This document shows positions 11,660 to 22,565 of a DNA stretch of 64,000 nucleotides, one piece after another. The DNA is taken from contig NC_058524.1 of NCBI RefSeq assembly GCF_904849725.1, forward strand, positions 550,377,763-550,441,762, written 5' to 3'. How positions within the stretch are numbered: position 1 is the first letter of the stretch; every line of letters begins with the position of its first letter. The position numbers and the translations under genes were made by a program. This DNA comes from Hordeum vulgare subsp. vulgare (lineage: Eukaryota; Streptophyta; Magnoliopsida; Poales; Poaceae). Under the pieces are notes generated by a model, which had not been told where the DNA came from, searched no databases, and was given only the letters and a program-made list of their open reading frames with translations.

Positions 11660-12786
11660 CTGTAGTAGCCTTGTCTATAGTTCAGGCTCTTATTGGAGTG
11701 GTAAATTTCTTGATAGAGGACCTGAAAAATACACAGTCAATGTTATCTTATTGTCCTGCAAAGGATGTTACTTTCCCATATTTATGACTAGCTGAAGACA
11801 AATGCATACATGAATTTTGAATATTGGATTGTAACTTATCCTAAAAGTACATGTTCAATTGTGACCGTTCATATTTGTGCCATCTGCCAATATATTTGCA
11901 GCTGTTATCTTGTAGGCTAACTGGCTAAGGCCTGGATAACCGGAATCTGGAATCTATTATATTACTAACAGAGTAAATATGATCTTGGGTAACTAAACTT
12001 ATTAATCGAATCAAATTGATCATTGTTCCCTAACATGTGGTTTGGCATCAATCTTGCTTAAGTTCTTTGCCATGTCACGGTGCTTTGAAGTGACTTGGTA
12101 CTGCCTATGTGACAAAGGCACACCAAGGAAACACATGGACAGTGGAATTTGCATGCAAACGCGCCTTTATTTATTCACCCTTCGCGTTTTTCTTTCTTGT
12201 TATTACTCACCTCAAACTCCAAGGTTATTATTCATCTGCCTTACCATTGTTCTGTTAGTATCTGTTCGACAAATGAGTGATAAGCATTTCTTTGTCTCTG
12301 ATTTATGAACTTATATTAGTTAATCTTTGGCTGAATATCCATGAAACATCCGGATGGGTTTCCCTGAATTATGACTCATTGCTCTTATGAGAAATGCCCA
12401 ACCAAGTTCAGTTTTAGTTTACTAATACTTTCCCCTCTGGCAGGTAGAACTGAATGAATTGCTGGCATAGTTTCCAGCCAAATCTTGCTGCTGCTGCTCT
12501 CGCCATATGGTATGTTTTCCTAAACCATTATACACACTTAATTTGAACCCAGGAAAAATATCCTGTGACTTCAAAAAGGTTAAACAAACATGATGAATTA
12601 GTGCTCAAACCAAAGGATTAATGCATAAGTGGAGCACAATGGATGAATACTTACTAGAAGACATGTAATAGCTACAAGGCATGATTGATGTCTAGCTACA
12701 CCATCTAGAGTTACACAATGGCGAAACAATTAGCATTGGTGAAAAGTAAGATAAAAATCATTTTGGAACTGCAGCCTATCAGAACA
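11660..12786. other. Intergenic region between the two convergent genes
   Basis: About 1.1 kb. Only short, unconvincing ORFs are present and no repeat structure was recognised. It should contain the 3' UTR of the receptor kinase on the minus strand near 12600-12786; no canonical AATAAA was found there. Confidence 0.5.
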
Positions 12787-15252
12787 TCACTCTATCTCAA
12801 GATTAACACCACCTGGCAACAGAGTGCTCTCTTTGACCGAAGAGGTCAACGGCGATGAACTGTTGGAGCTTGTAGGAGCAGGTAGAGTGTCTACCTCAAC
12901 CACGCCTTCCAGCATCTGCACCACCTGGTGCATTGTCGGACGGAGCGAAGGATTCTGCTCAATGCACCAGAGTGCAACACGCACGAACCTCTCCACTCTG
13001 ACCAAATCCTCAATGGCGTCGTCATCATTATGCAACAAAATTTCAATCTTGCCATGACAGACCAACTGATCAGCCCACCAAAACAGTGTGACCGAATCGT
13101 CACCATCCAGCCCGGTCACCGGCTCCTGGCACTTCCGGCAGCATATCATTTCTAATAGCACAACACCGAAGCTGTACACATCAACCTTGGTGTCGATGCG
13201 CCTGTCGCTTTGGAACCACTCAGGAGCAATATACCCCCTCGTGCCCCTGATGTTGGTCACCGTGGTGTGCATCTGCTGGTCACTAAGAAGCCTGGCAATC
13301 CCGAAGTCACTAATCTTTGGATTTTTCTTGTTATCTAACAATATATTGTCGGGCTTGATGTCACAGTGGATGATTGGATAATCGCATCCTTCATGTAAGT
13401 ACTCCAGGCCCTTGGCAATGCCAAGGGCTGCTTCAGCGCGCCAACTCCACATCGGTTGCTGCTGAGGCTGGAATAGGAAGCTCCGAAGGGAACCACCTGG
13501 CATGAACTCGAACACCAACATCCGTTGCTCCTGCTCTTTGCAGTAACCCACCATGCGGACTAGGTTCCTGTGGTGGATCTGGCCGATGGACTGTACCTCA
13601 TTCGCGAACTCCCTCTCGCTGTAATCATTGGAGCTGATGAGCTTCTTCACTGCTATCTCAGGGTAGTGTAGCGACTTAAACACCCCATGGTAGACCTCGC
13701 CAAAGCCTCCTCTGCCTAGCAACTTATGAAAGTCATTGGTGGCTTGGTAAAGCTCTTTTGCGGTGTAAGCCCTCACAAAGTCATGGTTGGTGTTCTTCTT
13801 CCTAAGGTACCAATGTAATATGAGACTACTTACTGCAGACAGCAACAGGAATGCTGAGCCACCAAGTAGTGCATAAGGCAATATCCTTCTCGGTGACGCC
13901 GGCACCGAGGGGCTGCTCGTCCGCACCTTGATCAATGCCTTCATGACGACGTCTCCTCCTTGCCGTCCAAATCCTGCCAATGACACCATCTTGGCACAAT
14001 AACTGTCGTCATACATAGCAGCGGCGCAGAGGCAGTCCTTTAGGCAAGAGTCTGCACACTGTTCCTCTGTGGTGTGCGAATATCCTTCATATGGCGAGTT
14101 TCCCCAAGTGGTGTTCGGGAGCTTGACAACCCCAAACTCGGCGGAGCGGTTCTTCCCGTCACAACTCTGCGGCATGAACCCCTGTGTGCAGCCCATGTAC
14201 CTGAGCTGAGAATCGACATAGGAGTAGCCGCTTGGGCACTCACAGTCGAGCCGGTCGTTAGGACCATACACACAGTATGAATTGGGGCCACACAAACCTT
14301 GCAGAGAGGTTTTTATCTTGCAACCTTCAGCTGGGAACTGTCCCGTGACTGCCCACGGCACGTTGCTCGTTCCCATGGCGCTCTTCGGTCGGGTGTACAT
14401 GCGGAAGATGCCATCTGGATCGAGTGATGCATACTGGTGGTAACCAAACCTAGACTTTCGATGCGGGGGTATCAGGTCACGTGCAGTGCTGTCATTGATG
14501 ATCCGATAGAACAGATGGCCTGATGAGTCAAAGAAAATAGTCGAGTTGCCGACCTGGTTGTCCGGCTGGTTGGTGGAAGTGCTCCAGTATGCATTGTGCG
14601 AATCCAGGTTGCCGGTGGCAAGGTTCGTGAGGTACAAGACGATGTTACCATCGCCTTGCACCTGCAGGCTGTAGCGGCCGGGGAAGAAGACCATGTCGGA
14701 GCGCCTGGACAGAAGAGCCTTTCCAGAGCCCAAGGATTGACCCGGGAGGAGTGTGTCAGTTGGGTGCTGGAAGCTCTCCCAGGTGATGGGCATTCCCCCG
14801 GTGGCGAGTAACTGGAGGTTGCCTGAGTCTTGCAGCGCGAGAATTGAGCCGGCTTGTAGGCTAGGGTATGGGTTCGTCCATATTATGCTACCGGTGTTGT
14901 CAGTGAGGGTGAGCTGCGGGCCGATGCTGAACACAGACAACTTCGTGGCCATTACAGCCGAGCCTGAACCCAGGTTCTTGGCATACCACACCACCTTCTC
15001 CTGTGCAGGGTCAGGTCCCTGGGTGAGGTTGAAGTTGAACCAGACAGCAAGGAGGAACTGGCTGGGGTCATTGTCGAGGGCCCGGAAGCCGAAGGCAAAT
15101 CCCCCGGATGGGGAGGTGATGTAGCCAGGGGGGCTGAGTGTCGATCCGGCTGTGAGCCTCTGCGCTGCAAGAAGATGAGGCTGGTGGAGCAAGAGCACGA
15201 GGAACGAAGCAAGGTGGAGGACAAAAGATAGCGATGCGCTTAATGGCTTCAT
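12787..15252 (-). CDS. G-type lectin S-receptor-like Ser/Thr kinase (LecRK), intact
   Basis: A single-exon, 821 aa plasma-membrane receptor kinase. A signal peptide covers about residues 1-30 (cleavage near LLAA|QRL). The bulb-type lectin region follows (about 31-210), with one perfect mannose-binding signature, Q199-x-D-x-N-x-V-x-Y207. A Cys-rich EGF-like segment lies at about 311-340 and a PAN-like segment at about 355-440. One membrane helix is at about 459-482. The kinase domain runs from about 513 to 785: glycine loop GRGGFG (513-518), Lys536, catalytic loop HCD (629-631), DFG (649-651) and APE (676-678). The loop has Cys in place of Arg before the catalytic Asp, making it a non-RD kinase, a class common among immune receptors. 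Domain order and length match the rice and wheat LECRK group. The ATG is preceded by a TATA box about 75 bp upstream. The ligand is unknown. The frame is fully open with all kinase residues present, so it is probably functional. Confidence 0.95.
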   Translation of the reverse strand: MKPLSASLSFVLHLASFLVLLLHQPHLLAAQRLTAGSTLSPPGYITSPSGGFAFGFRALDNDPSQFLLAVWFNFNLTQGPDPAQEKVVWYAKNLGSGSAVMATKLSVFSIGPQLTLTDNTGSIIWTNPYPSLQAGSILALQDSGNLQLLATGGMPITWESFQHPTDTLLPGQSLGSGKALLSRRSDMVFFPGRYSLQVQGDGNIVLYLTNLATGNLDSHNAYWSTSTNQPDNQVGNSTIFFDSSGHLFYRIINDSTARDLIPPHRKSRFGYHQYASLDPDGIFRMYTRPKSAMGTSNVPWAVTGQFPAEGCKIKTSLQGLCGPNSYCVYGPNDRLDCECPSGYSYVDSQLRYMGCTQGFMPQSCDGKNRSAEFGVVKLPNTTWGNSPYEGYSHTTEEQCADSCLKDCLCAAAMYDDSYCAKMVSLAGFGRQGGDVVMKALIKVRTSSPSVPASPRRILPYALLGGSAFLLLSAVSSLILHWYLRKKNTNHDFVRAYTAKELYQATNDFHKLLGRGGFGEVYHGVFKSLHYPEIAVKKLISSNDYSEREFANEVQSIGQIHHRNLVRMVGYCKEQEQRMLVFEFMPGGSLRSFLFQPQQQPMWSWRAEAALGIAKGLEYLHEGCDYPIIHCDIKPDNILLDNKKNPKISDFGIARLLSDQQMHTTVTNIRGTRGYIAPEWFQSDRRIDTKVDVYSFGVVLLEMICCRKCQEPVTGLDGDDSVTLFWWADQLVCHGKIEILLHNDDDAIEDLVRVERFVRVALWCIEQNPSLRPTMHQVVQMLEGVVEVDTLPAPTSSNSSSPLTSSVKESTLLPGGVNLEIE

Positions 15253-15324
15253 TTGGGATTAGCTTCTTGCTGATCGTGGCTTTATTTCTGATTATCTTCT
15301 TGCATGATCAGCGTGCCATTGCGG

Positions 15325-15335
15325 TGTATATAAAC
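15325..15335 (-). promoter_or_regulatory. TATA box of the LecRK gene
   Basis: On the minus strand the sequence reads 'gtttatataca', about 75 bp upstream of the ATG at 15252. This leaves a short leader of about 40-50 nt. No other core element was assigned. Confidence 0.55.
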
Positions 15336-15786
15336 TTGATACGATCCAGCAAGTCTTGGGTGCCTCGTCACCTAATGTGGCTTTTAGACGAGACTTGCTT
15401 GGGTCTATGCTGAAAGGAACAAATTCTCAGGCCCTAGTCTAGACTAGTGGCATGGCATGCTTTTCTGGGTGGTTGGCGAATGCCCAATTGTCACAGGCCA
15501 GGAGGAATCCCGCTGGACCTTTCGTCAGTTCTCAATCAACTCAGTGTATTGGGGCACAACACCACAATGACGCGCGGATCTTACAGCTGCCGTGAGGTTT
15601 AGGGTACCTATTAGCTTAATACAAAACCATCGACCCGACCGCGCAATTTGCTGACCAAAAGGAAGCTGAACATTTCTTTCTAATTTGCTGACTGAAAGGA
15701 AGCTGAATGTTTCCTCTCACGTTTTAGTTTGCCCAGTACGTACGTTTGCACATGGATATCACTTTATTGACTGTAGAAGGTAATAT

Positions 15787-15910
15787 CAAGTGCAAGTGCG
15801 CATGCACGTACGCGTGCGGGCGGGCGTGTGCGTGCGTCGGCATCTGTCTGTGCGTGCGCGTGGGCGTGCGTTTGTATTTGTGTGTGCGCGCGTGCCTGTG
15901 CGTGCGTGCA
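15787..15910. repeat. Imperfect (GT)n/(GC)n purine-pyrimidine alternating tract
   Basis: About 120 bp made mostly of gtgc, gcgt and gtgt steps. The Cys/Arg-rich ORFs seen on both strands here come from the low-complexity sequence and are not genes. Confidence 0.8.
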
Positions 15911-15991
15911 GTTTACCCTGATTATGCTTAAGCAACAACCAACCTCGATAGGGAAAAAAATTCTTTGGTAACATCAAGATTTGGAGATAAC

Positions 15992-16043
15992 AGCAGATTG
16001 CACCATATATGTGCTTAAGCAGATTACACCATATATGTGCTTA
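15992..16043. repeat. 26 bp tandem duplication
   Basis: Two adjacent copies of 'agcagattRcaccatatatg...cttA' (15992-16017 and 16018-16043) differ at one base (g/a). Confidence 0.85.
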
Positions 16044-16138
16044 ATGCACAAAGAGATGCGTGCAGTTCTCAGGTTCCCCTAGACAAAGGGGGCAGCCTCG
16101 GCATTGTAGATTATCAGCCGTGAGACAACGTTGATGCA

Positions 16139-16423
16139 CTACCAGACACATAAAAACTTGCTACGAGGAGGCGCCTTTGATTTCCAAATGGGTTTGTTGC
16201 AGGTGAAATGGATGTTGGCCATCAAGAACATTCTGTACTCACTTCTGACAGAGAATTGGTGGTCCTCTCTAAGCACAAGTACCAACAGGCCCGAATCCTT
16301 GATGAAGGATAAGAGGGCCGGAGCACTGTTGGCGATCGAGCGACCACCTGCTGGCCAGTTGTCAGTCCAGAAACTTGCAGTTGGGCTGTCCCAAACTTGC
16401 AGTTGGAAGCAGATTGGTATCAA
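16139..16423 (-). pseudogene. LINE-type reverse-transcriptase zinc-binding (zf-RVT) remnant
   Basis: The minus-strand frame contains 'ASFWTDNWPAGG', 'HQFSVRSEYRMF' and 'KPIWKSKAPPRSKF', with the spacing of zf-RVT domains found at the C-terminus of plant LINE polyproteins and their relatives. Only this domain is recognisable. No RT core or endonuclease is visible nearby, and there is no poly(A) tail or target duplication. It is a decayed fragment, and the plus-strand ORF over it (16131-16700) is its shadow. Confidence 0.55.
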
Positions 16424-16840
16424 GATTGATAATTTTTTCGAGTCAATACCATGTTTGAGTCGATACGTTGCAAAAAGACATCATGGACTGTCAGGCAGCC
16501 TCTTCTTCTGCAGAAGCCTCTCGTGGATCAAAGACTCTCACTTCATGTGTTATACAGGCATGCACAGCAAAGCTTTAAATTTCAATATTCAGAGAGATTT
16601 AAAAATCTTCATCAGCAAGCGATCCTTGGAAATTTCACTGAGAAGGGCGCCGTGGTCCCAATCTGCAGTGTTCTCTTCGTATAACAAAAGGAAATCTTGA
16701 ATTTAGAAAAAGATATATCACCTCATATTTGAGGCTCAATAGACTAATCTACCACTAATGGTCTGGTGGACGTACCAAGTCAGTCATTGACACTCTCCGG
16801 TAGCAATTCAACAATTGACTTTGTACCTGAAAGAATGAAA

Positions 16841-16924
16841 TACCCCCTCCATAAGCTAATATAAAAGCGTTGGGTCACTACTTTAATAATCTAAACACTT
16901 TTATATTAGTTTACAGAGGGAGTA
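16841..16924. mobile_element. Stowaway (Tc1/mariner) MITE, 84 bp
   Basis: The element begins 'taccccctccataagctaat' and ends with the inverted partner '...tagtttacagagggagta'. TA dinucleotides at both ends serve as the target duplication. The two halves are near-perfect inverted repeats, as in short Triticeae Stowaway elements. Confidence 0.9.
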
Positions 16925-17700
16925 TGAGTTAGTGAACACCAAGAGATAACTCATGTTTTCTGAAACTTCCTCTCTCCTAATTTAATCTTGACGTTGAACT
17001 GTCCACATGCTCCAGTGATAGAGGTGCTCTAGTTCTTGCATGTGCTAATTACAAAAGGAAACAGAGGTGAGAGGTTATATAATAACTCAGTAAAGTTCTT
17101 CACATTCATTCAATGCATGGAACTGGACATTTCATAGCTCACAAAATCATAGAACTTTAGCCATTCAGCAAAGATCATCAAGACCATCACAAATCATAAT
17201 ATGGACTAAGTGCGCATTCACCTTCATCAAGAACATGAACAAGGATATTACATATAGATGGAACCATGACGAGCCTACACAGATAGAAATTCTTGCTGTT
17301 GGTACACTCTGGATGTGTAAATGGTGTGCAAAATTAAACAGGGGGAGAACGCCAGGAGGGTTTCGTTAAATAAAAGATGACGATCGTTCTCGGTCTGGAC
17401 CAGAAGGCGCTCATCATTATCCAGGAGACCCTCCCGTTGTTGGATCTGTGTCCGACGAGGACGGGGAAGATGAGCAGGAGTTGTCGACGAGAAGAATGGG
17501 AGAAGCGAGGGTGGCTGCCCCGTGTGCTCCAAGGGAGGCGTGAAGACGAAGATGTGGTGTGGACCACTCGGTGTGGAGTTCCTTCGTCGGGAAGGAAACA
17601 AGGCGAAGACATTTTTTCTCTTGCTTTCACTGTGTGGGATGATGCGGACATCGCCAACATTCACCCGTCGTTTCGCTGTTGTAGGGTGTAATATCAGTTG
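16925..17700. other. Unassigned intergenic DNA with overlapping open frames
   Basis: At 17275-17700 three frames stay open for about 100-130 codons on both strands (for example minus 17275-17664). None resembles a known family or has a convincing start context or splice sites. Local GC is higher than in the flanks, so an old gene fragment is possible. The rest of the interval is AT-rich and featureless. Confidence 0.3.
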
Positions 17701-17980
17701 CCCTCTAATATCCTAATTAAGTTATATATCACATAAATAAAACATGGCATCTTTTTTGCATGACTACACTGACAAACATATATCTGGATTGGTGCTAGAT
17801 AGTAGCTCAACTTATAGACCCGACAAATGTGTTATTGATTCACGGTTTCAGTATGCAAATGACCATGCATTAACGTTACATGCCTAAAGTTAGTTCAACA
17901 TGCAGCAGGTATAGGTAGGGGCGTCATACATACAGGGTGGACCTCTACCAAAGAGTTCACACTATATAAATGATCGATCT

Positions 17981-18031
17981 CAGTTGCATAATTTTCCTTT
18001 TTTTTTTTGAAAGACAGTTGCATAATTTTCC
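17981..18031. repeat. 17 bp direct repeat flanking a poly(T) stub
   Basis: 'cagttgcataattttcc' occurs at 17981-17997 and 18015-18031. Between them is a 17 bp insert made of 11 T followed by gaaaga. This has the form of a target-site duplication around an extremely 5'-truncated retroposon in antisense orientation. Confidence 0.6.
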
Positions 18032-18279
18032 TGAGAAACATCGATTACAATGGTCGCATTTGGTTGCCCACGGAATACCCATACAGGCTTTGGCGGGACA
18101 AATCTGGACTGCTTGATTACGTGGGCTGCATGGAGAAAGTGGCCCACACTAAACTCAAAGCAGACCAGAGTCTTAATACACGAGGGCGAACGAGGAAAAA
18201 AGCGTCAAATAGTCGGGCAAATGCACAGGGGCGCGACAAACTGATCCGGCCCATCTTCCTCTGCAGGCAGTTCCGGTTT

Positions 18280-20250
18280 CTGCTTCATTTGTTTTGTCCT
18301 TTTTTCTATTTCGTTTTTTTTCTTTTTTCTTTCTTCGTTTTTCTACTTCTATTTCTTTTTTTTATCTTTTTTCAATAGTTATTTTTATAACCTAAGTTCA
18401 TGTGTTTAAATTTTTTCCTGAAATTCAGAAAATGTTCTTGATTTTAAAAAAATGTTCTAAATTTTAAATATTTACCGTTTTTCAAAATCATTTCTAGCTT
18501 CAAAAAATGTTCGGGATTTTATAAAAATGTCCGACATTTTCCAAAAAATGTTCACCATTTTTAACAAATGTTGTTCTTTTCAGAAAATGTTATTGTTTCT
18601 TTTTAAAATTTTCCTTCACTTTTGTTCCTTTTTATTTTCCTATTTTTCTGTTTGACATATTATAATTTTTGTTTTGAATTTCAAAAAATGTTCTCGTATT
18701 TGAAAAATGTTCATGCTTCAAGAATGTTTATATTTAAATGTCCGTGCTTCCAAAAATGTTTATATTTAAATGTCCATGCCAGTTTATATTTAAATGTCCA
18801 TGCCAGTTTATATTTAAATGTCCGTGCTTCAAAAAATGTTCCTGCATCCAAAATGTGTTCATCTTTTGAAAAATGTTCGTGTTTCAAAAATTGTTCTTGT
18901 ATTAAAATAACTGCATTACTTTTCACAAAATGTTACTTTTTTCATAAATTGTTCACAATTTTTTAGAAAATGTTCTTTTTTAAACATTTTTATAAAAAAT
19001 ATCCAGTTTTACGAAAAATATTTCTCTTTTTTGAAAATTTGTTCAAATTTTGTTCGCCAATTCCAAACTTATTCATGATTTTAAAATGTACGGGAAGTTT
19101 GAAAAATAGTCTTCATTTTCTAAAAAATATTAGCCGTTTGAAAAAATATACGTACGTTCAAAAAATGTTCCTGTTTTAAAAAGTGTACATAAGTTCAAAA
19201 AAGGTTCATATATCGAAAATAGTTCACAAATTTCAAAAAATGTTCTTTCTTACAAAAATATATCTTTGTTTGTAAAGTACTCCTGTTTTCAAATTTCTTT
19301 ATATACTAATAAAGTGTTTATGTTTTCCAAAAAAAATGTGTATTTAAAAAATGTTCGCCTTTCAAAATTTGTTCACGTTTTTATAACATTGTTCTCTGTT
19401 TCAAAATTTGTTCTCAAAATTTTAAAAAATGTTCGTTCTTTAAAAAATTGTTTGCTCTTTCAAATTTATTTTGTGGTTTTTCAAAATTGTTCTCCTTTTC
19501 AAAAAATAAATCTCACAATTCAAGAAATGTTCGTGTATCTAAAAAATTGTTCGCGCTTCCAAATTTGTTCACGTTTTATTTTAAATTGTTCTCGCTTTCA
19601 AAATTTGTTCTCAAAATGAAAAAATGTTTGTGCTTTAAACATTTGTTCACGCTTTCAAATTTGTTCTGGGTTTTTAAAAATTGTTCTCCTTTTCAAATAT
19701 TATTTCTCAAGATTCAAAAAATATCTGTGCTTTCAAATATTGTGTGCACTTCCAAATTAGTTTACTTTTTTAAAAATTGTACTCAGTTTCCAAATTTGTT
19801 CTCAAAATTCCAAATATGTTTGTGCTTTAAAAAATTTCCACGTTTTCAAATTTGTTCGGGGTTTTTCAAAATTGTTCTCCTTTTCCAAATTTTGTTCTCA
19901 AGTTTCAAAAAATGTTCGTGCTTTAAAAATTGTTCATGCTTCCAAATATGTTCATGTTTTTTTTTAAAATTGTTCTCGATTGCAAAATTTGTTCTTGAAA
20001 TTCAGAAAATGTTCGTGCTTGAAAAATGTGTTCGCGCTTTGAAATTTGTTCAGGGTTTTTCAAAATTGTTCTCCTTTTCAAAGTTTTGTTTTCAAGATTG
20101 TTTTAAAAAATTGTTCGCGCTTCCAAATTTATTCAAGATTTTCAAAAATTATTATTCAAATTTGAAAAAGTTTTTTCTTCAAATAATAAAAGAAAAGGAA
20201 AAAGGAAAGAAAAAATGAATCAAAAAATAAACAGAGAAGAAAAAAGTAAC
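18280..20250. repeat. Degenerate 'tttcaaaaaatgttcg' array, about 2 kb
   Basis: T/A-rich DNA with dozens of irregular copies of a 15-30 bp motif (caaaaaatgttcgtgctt, caaatttgttcacgtttt and similar). GC-rich segments lie on both sides (18235-18280 and 20260-20400), each containing 'ggccca/ggcccg' runs. A similar motif (aaatgttgaacaagtattt) continues at 20570-20660. Phe/Lys/Ser-rich ORFs here, up to 256 aa, are low-complexity by-products. I recognise this as a common Triticeae repeat type without a firm classification. Confidence 0.75.
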
Positions 20251-20870
20251 AGAAAAAATAAACTCGGCCGGCCCAGTCGGGGCGGCGCAGTGAGCGGCAG
20301 GTAGGTGCTCCCAAGGAACGATATATCTCTCTCGCCTTGAGCGAATCCTGGTTTAAGAATTGTTGAAGGCCGAGCGAGCTGGGCTGGCCCACGAGCGTGG
20401 GAGACCATAGTCTCTTTTTCTTGCTATTTTTTATGTTTTCTGTTTTCCATTTTACTCTTCTTTATACTTTAAAATATTCTAACTATATGTATTACAGTAA
20501 ACACTCTTCAAAAAATATTTAGTAAAATGTTAATCATGTATATAAAAATGTAGAATGAAAACAAAAATAAAATAAAATATTAAACAAGTATTTAAAAATG
20601 TTGATTATGTATATTAAAATGTTGAACAAGTATTTGTAGAAATGTTAAACATGTATATCAAAATGAAAAATGAAAAACAGAAATAAACAAAGAAAAAAAA
20701 AAAACAAATCGGAGAAGAAAAAAGAAAAGAATGAAAAAATGTAGAAGAAAAAGAAGGAGAAAAAATAAAGAAAAACCGGAGAAGACCTGCTCCGATCGCT
20801 TGTAGTAGGTCGTGATCCTACTACTAACAAGTAACTCCAAATGGGGGAGTGGTTAGACGTGCTGATCACC
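20251..20870. other. GC-rich flank and A-rich low-complexity DNA
   Basis: 20260-20400 is GC-rich non-coding sequence. 20460-20780 is A-rich, with runs of gaaaaaga. A short inverted repeat, gtagtagg/cctactac, lies at about 20804-20826. No gene is supported. Confidence 0.4.
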
Positions 20871-21233
20871 AGATAATCCATTTTAATCTATACAACAGTG
20901 TTTTAATTTGAGATACCTTTATACGAAAAAGATATGCATTTTATTCCCTCTCCGCACTAAAATGGGCAGGCCCGACATTGACTCGTGTTTTCTTAGTGGT
21001 GACTTCGATGGTGCGGCTACTATGTACCCTTTGTGCGGGTATGTTCTCCTCGCCTTCCTTGATCTTCTTCAGATAATCCATTTTAATCTATACAACAATG
21101 TTTTGATTTGAAATAACCTCTACACGAAAGAGATATGCATTTTATTCCCTTCGCGCACTAAAATGGGCCGGCCCGACATTGACTCGTGTTTCCTTGGTGA
21201 TGACTTTGATGGTGCAGCTGCTATGTACCCTTT
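20871..21233. repeat. 163 bp direct repeat, offset 200 bp
   Basis: 20871-21033 and 21071-21233 both start 'agataatccattttaatc' and both contain 'gatatgcattttattccc' and 'cccgacattgactcgtgttt'. They differ by scattered substitutions, and 37 bp separate them. Confidence 0.9.
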
Positions 21234-21672
21234 CCATAATGGGCTATCCGTTCGTGTGTCACATGCCCCTAACATAATGAACATGAAACTTTTTCATAGA
21301 ATTCATCTGTCCAGTAGTAGCTAGAGACCTAGGAAATATCGTCAGATATTTTTCCGGTCCGTCCATGACGTGTAGTACTGTGTTAGCTCATGCCTAGCAC
21401 TGCATATTGCCATGCCATGGATCGTGATGCACCTGTTTGTTGTTATTCATTGATTCTTCCCCCTCTTCTATCTGATAGACGCCGACGCTGACGCTGCTGC
21501 CGGGTACGACTACCCTCCTAACGACCAACCTTTTGCAGCAGAGTAACAAGGCAAGCAACCCCCCTTGACCATTTCTATATCGCCCATTCCTTCTCCCTCA
21601 TGCTTGCATTAGATTTTTCTACTGTTGTAGATAGCTCCTATTCTGATGCATAGCCTGTTTTTGACAAATTGC
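21234..21672. repeat. Unclassified repeat-like DNA
   Basis: Contains 'gccgggtacgactaccctcc' and 'gcagagtaacaaggcaag', phrases I associate with dispersed Triticeae repeats. There is no ORF and no boundary. Confidence 0.3.
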
Positions 21673-21891
21673 TACTCCCTTCATCACAGTTTATAAGGCG
21701 TGCACGTGTATCTAGGTCATCAATTTGACTTATATAAAATATATTGTTTAACACAAAAATTATATCATTAAAAAATAGAACACCTAAAGTTTCTAATGAT
21801 ATATTTTTTGTAATATATGTCTTTTATTAAGTTGATCAAATTGACGACCTAGATACACGTGCAAGCCTTATAAACTGAAACGGAGGGAGTA
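21673..21891. mobile_element. Stowaway/mariner MITE, 219 bp
   Basis: The left end 'tactccctt...' and the right end '...cggagggagta' are inverted partners, with TA at both ends. The arms 'gcacgtgtatctaggtcatc' and 'gacgacctagatacacgtgc' extend the inverted repeat well inside. The centre is AT-rich. Confidence 0.9.
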
Positions 21892-22559
21892 TTATACTCT
21901 GGTGTACATTAAATGCTTAGTATAGGTGGAGCAGTGAACCCCATTGACCCCGTAGACCCAGTTGCCCCTGCTTTATCATCAAAGACTCGATCAACTGATC
22001 GACGAGCCAAGACCCGTCAAATCACTTCACACACCCCTTGTTATACGACTTTGTATAGCTACTAGCGAGTACTGAGGGTGACACCTCATTACATACACCT
22101 GATGTTAGCTCTATAGTGTAGTTAACCGACAGTGGTTCACGAAGGGTGATTCCTCCTTCACCACTTCCGATAACGACTCTGTCGTGCAATCCCTCAAGCT
22201 TGGACCATCAAGGGTGATTACTCCCTGGTCACCTTGATGGTTACATTGATTGAAATCCATCGAGGGTGATACCTTGGATTCCTCTGATGTTACAGCCACA
22301 CGGTTACTTAACTTTATTACTGGGAACATGGTGAAAGGTGTGTTGCGGGTGGAATCCCGTGTGGATGTGACGAGGCATGGGCGGGTATTCTTGGTCCTTG
22401 CCATACATCTTTGAGACGGGGCGATGGGACCATATATCATGGATTGCTGATTGTCGCATCAAGTTAATTAAAATGCTAATGGGATTTGGGTATTTGTTCT
22501 GAGTTGGTCATTGATCTCTTTCGCACTAACCTTCATGTGGGAGAAGTTATGGGTACTCA
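21892..22559. repeat. Unclassified DNA between the MITE and the CACTA pseudogene
   Basis: Non-coding. It contains three variants of 'gaagggtgattcctcctt / aagggtgattactccctg / gagggtgataccttgg' within 22140-22280, a weak ~60 bp periodicity. It may be the 5' part of the CACTA element whose transposase follows. Confidence 0.35.
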
Positions 22560-22565
22560 GCATCG

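Noticed and set aside
12042..12308. 88 aa ORF between the two genes
   Set aside because: No family features, AT-rich, and the GTG/TTG-type start is not expected in a plant gene.
15746..15977. Cys-rich small protein ORF
   Set aside because: Translation of a GT/GC dinucleotide-like tract.
16131..16700. 189 aa plus-strand ORF
   Set aside because: Shadow of the minus-strand zf-RVT remnant; no recognisable features in this frame.
17275..17691. A host gene at the overlapping 100-130 codon frames
   Set aside because: Three frames are open on both strands, with no homology recognised and no splice or promoter support; kept only as an unassigned region.
19448..20218. 256 aa Phe/Leu/Lys/Ser-rich ORF
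   Set aside because: Low-complexity by-product of the T-rich array; no domain and no sensible start.
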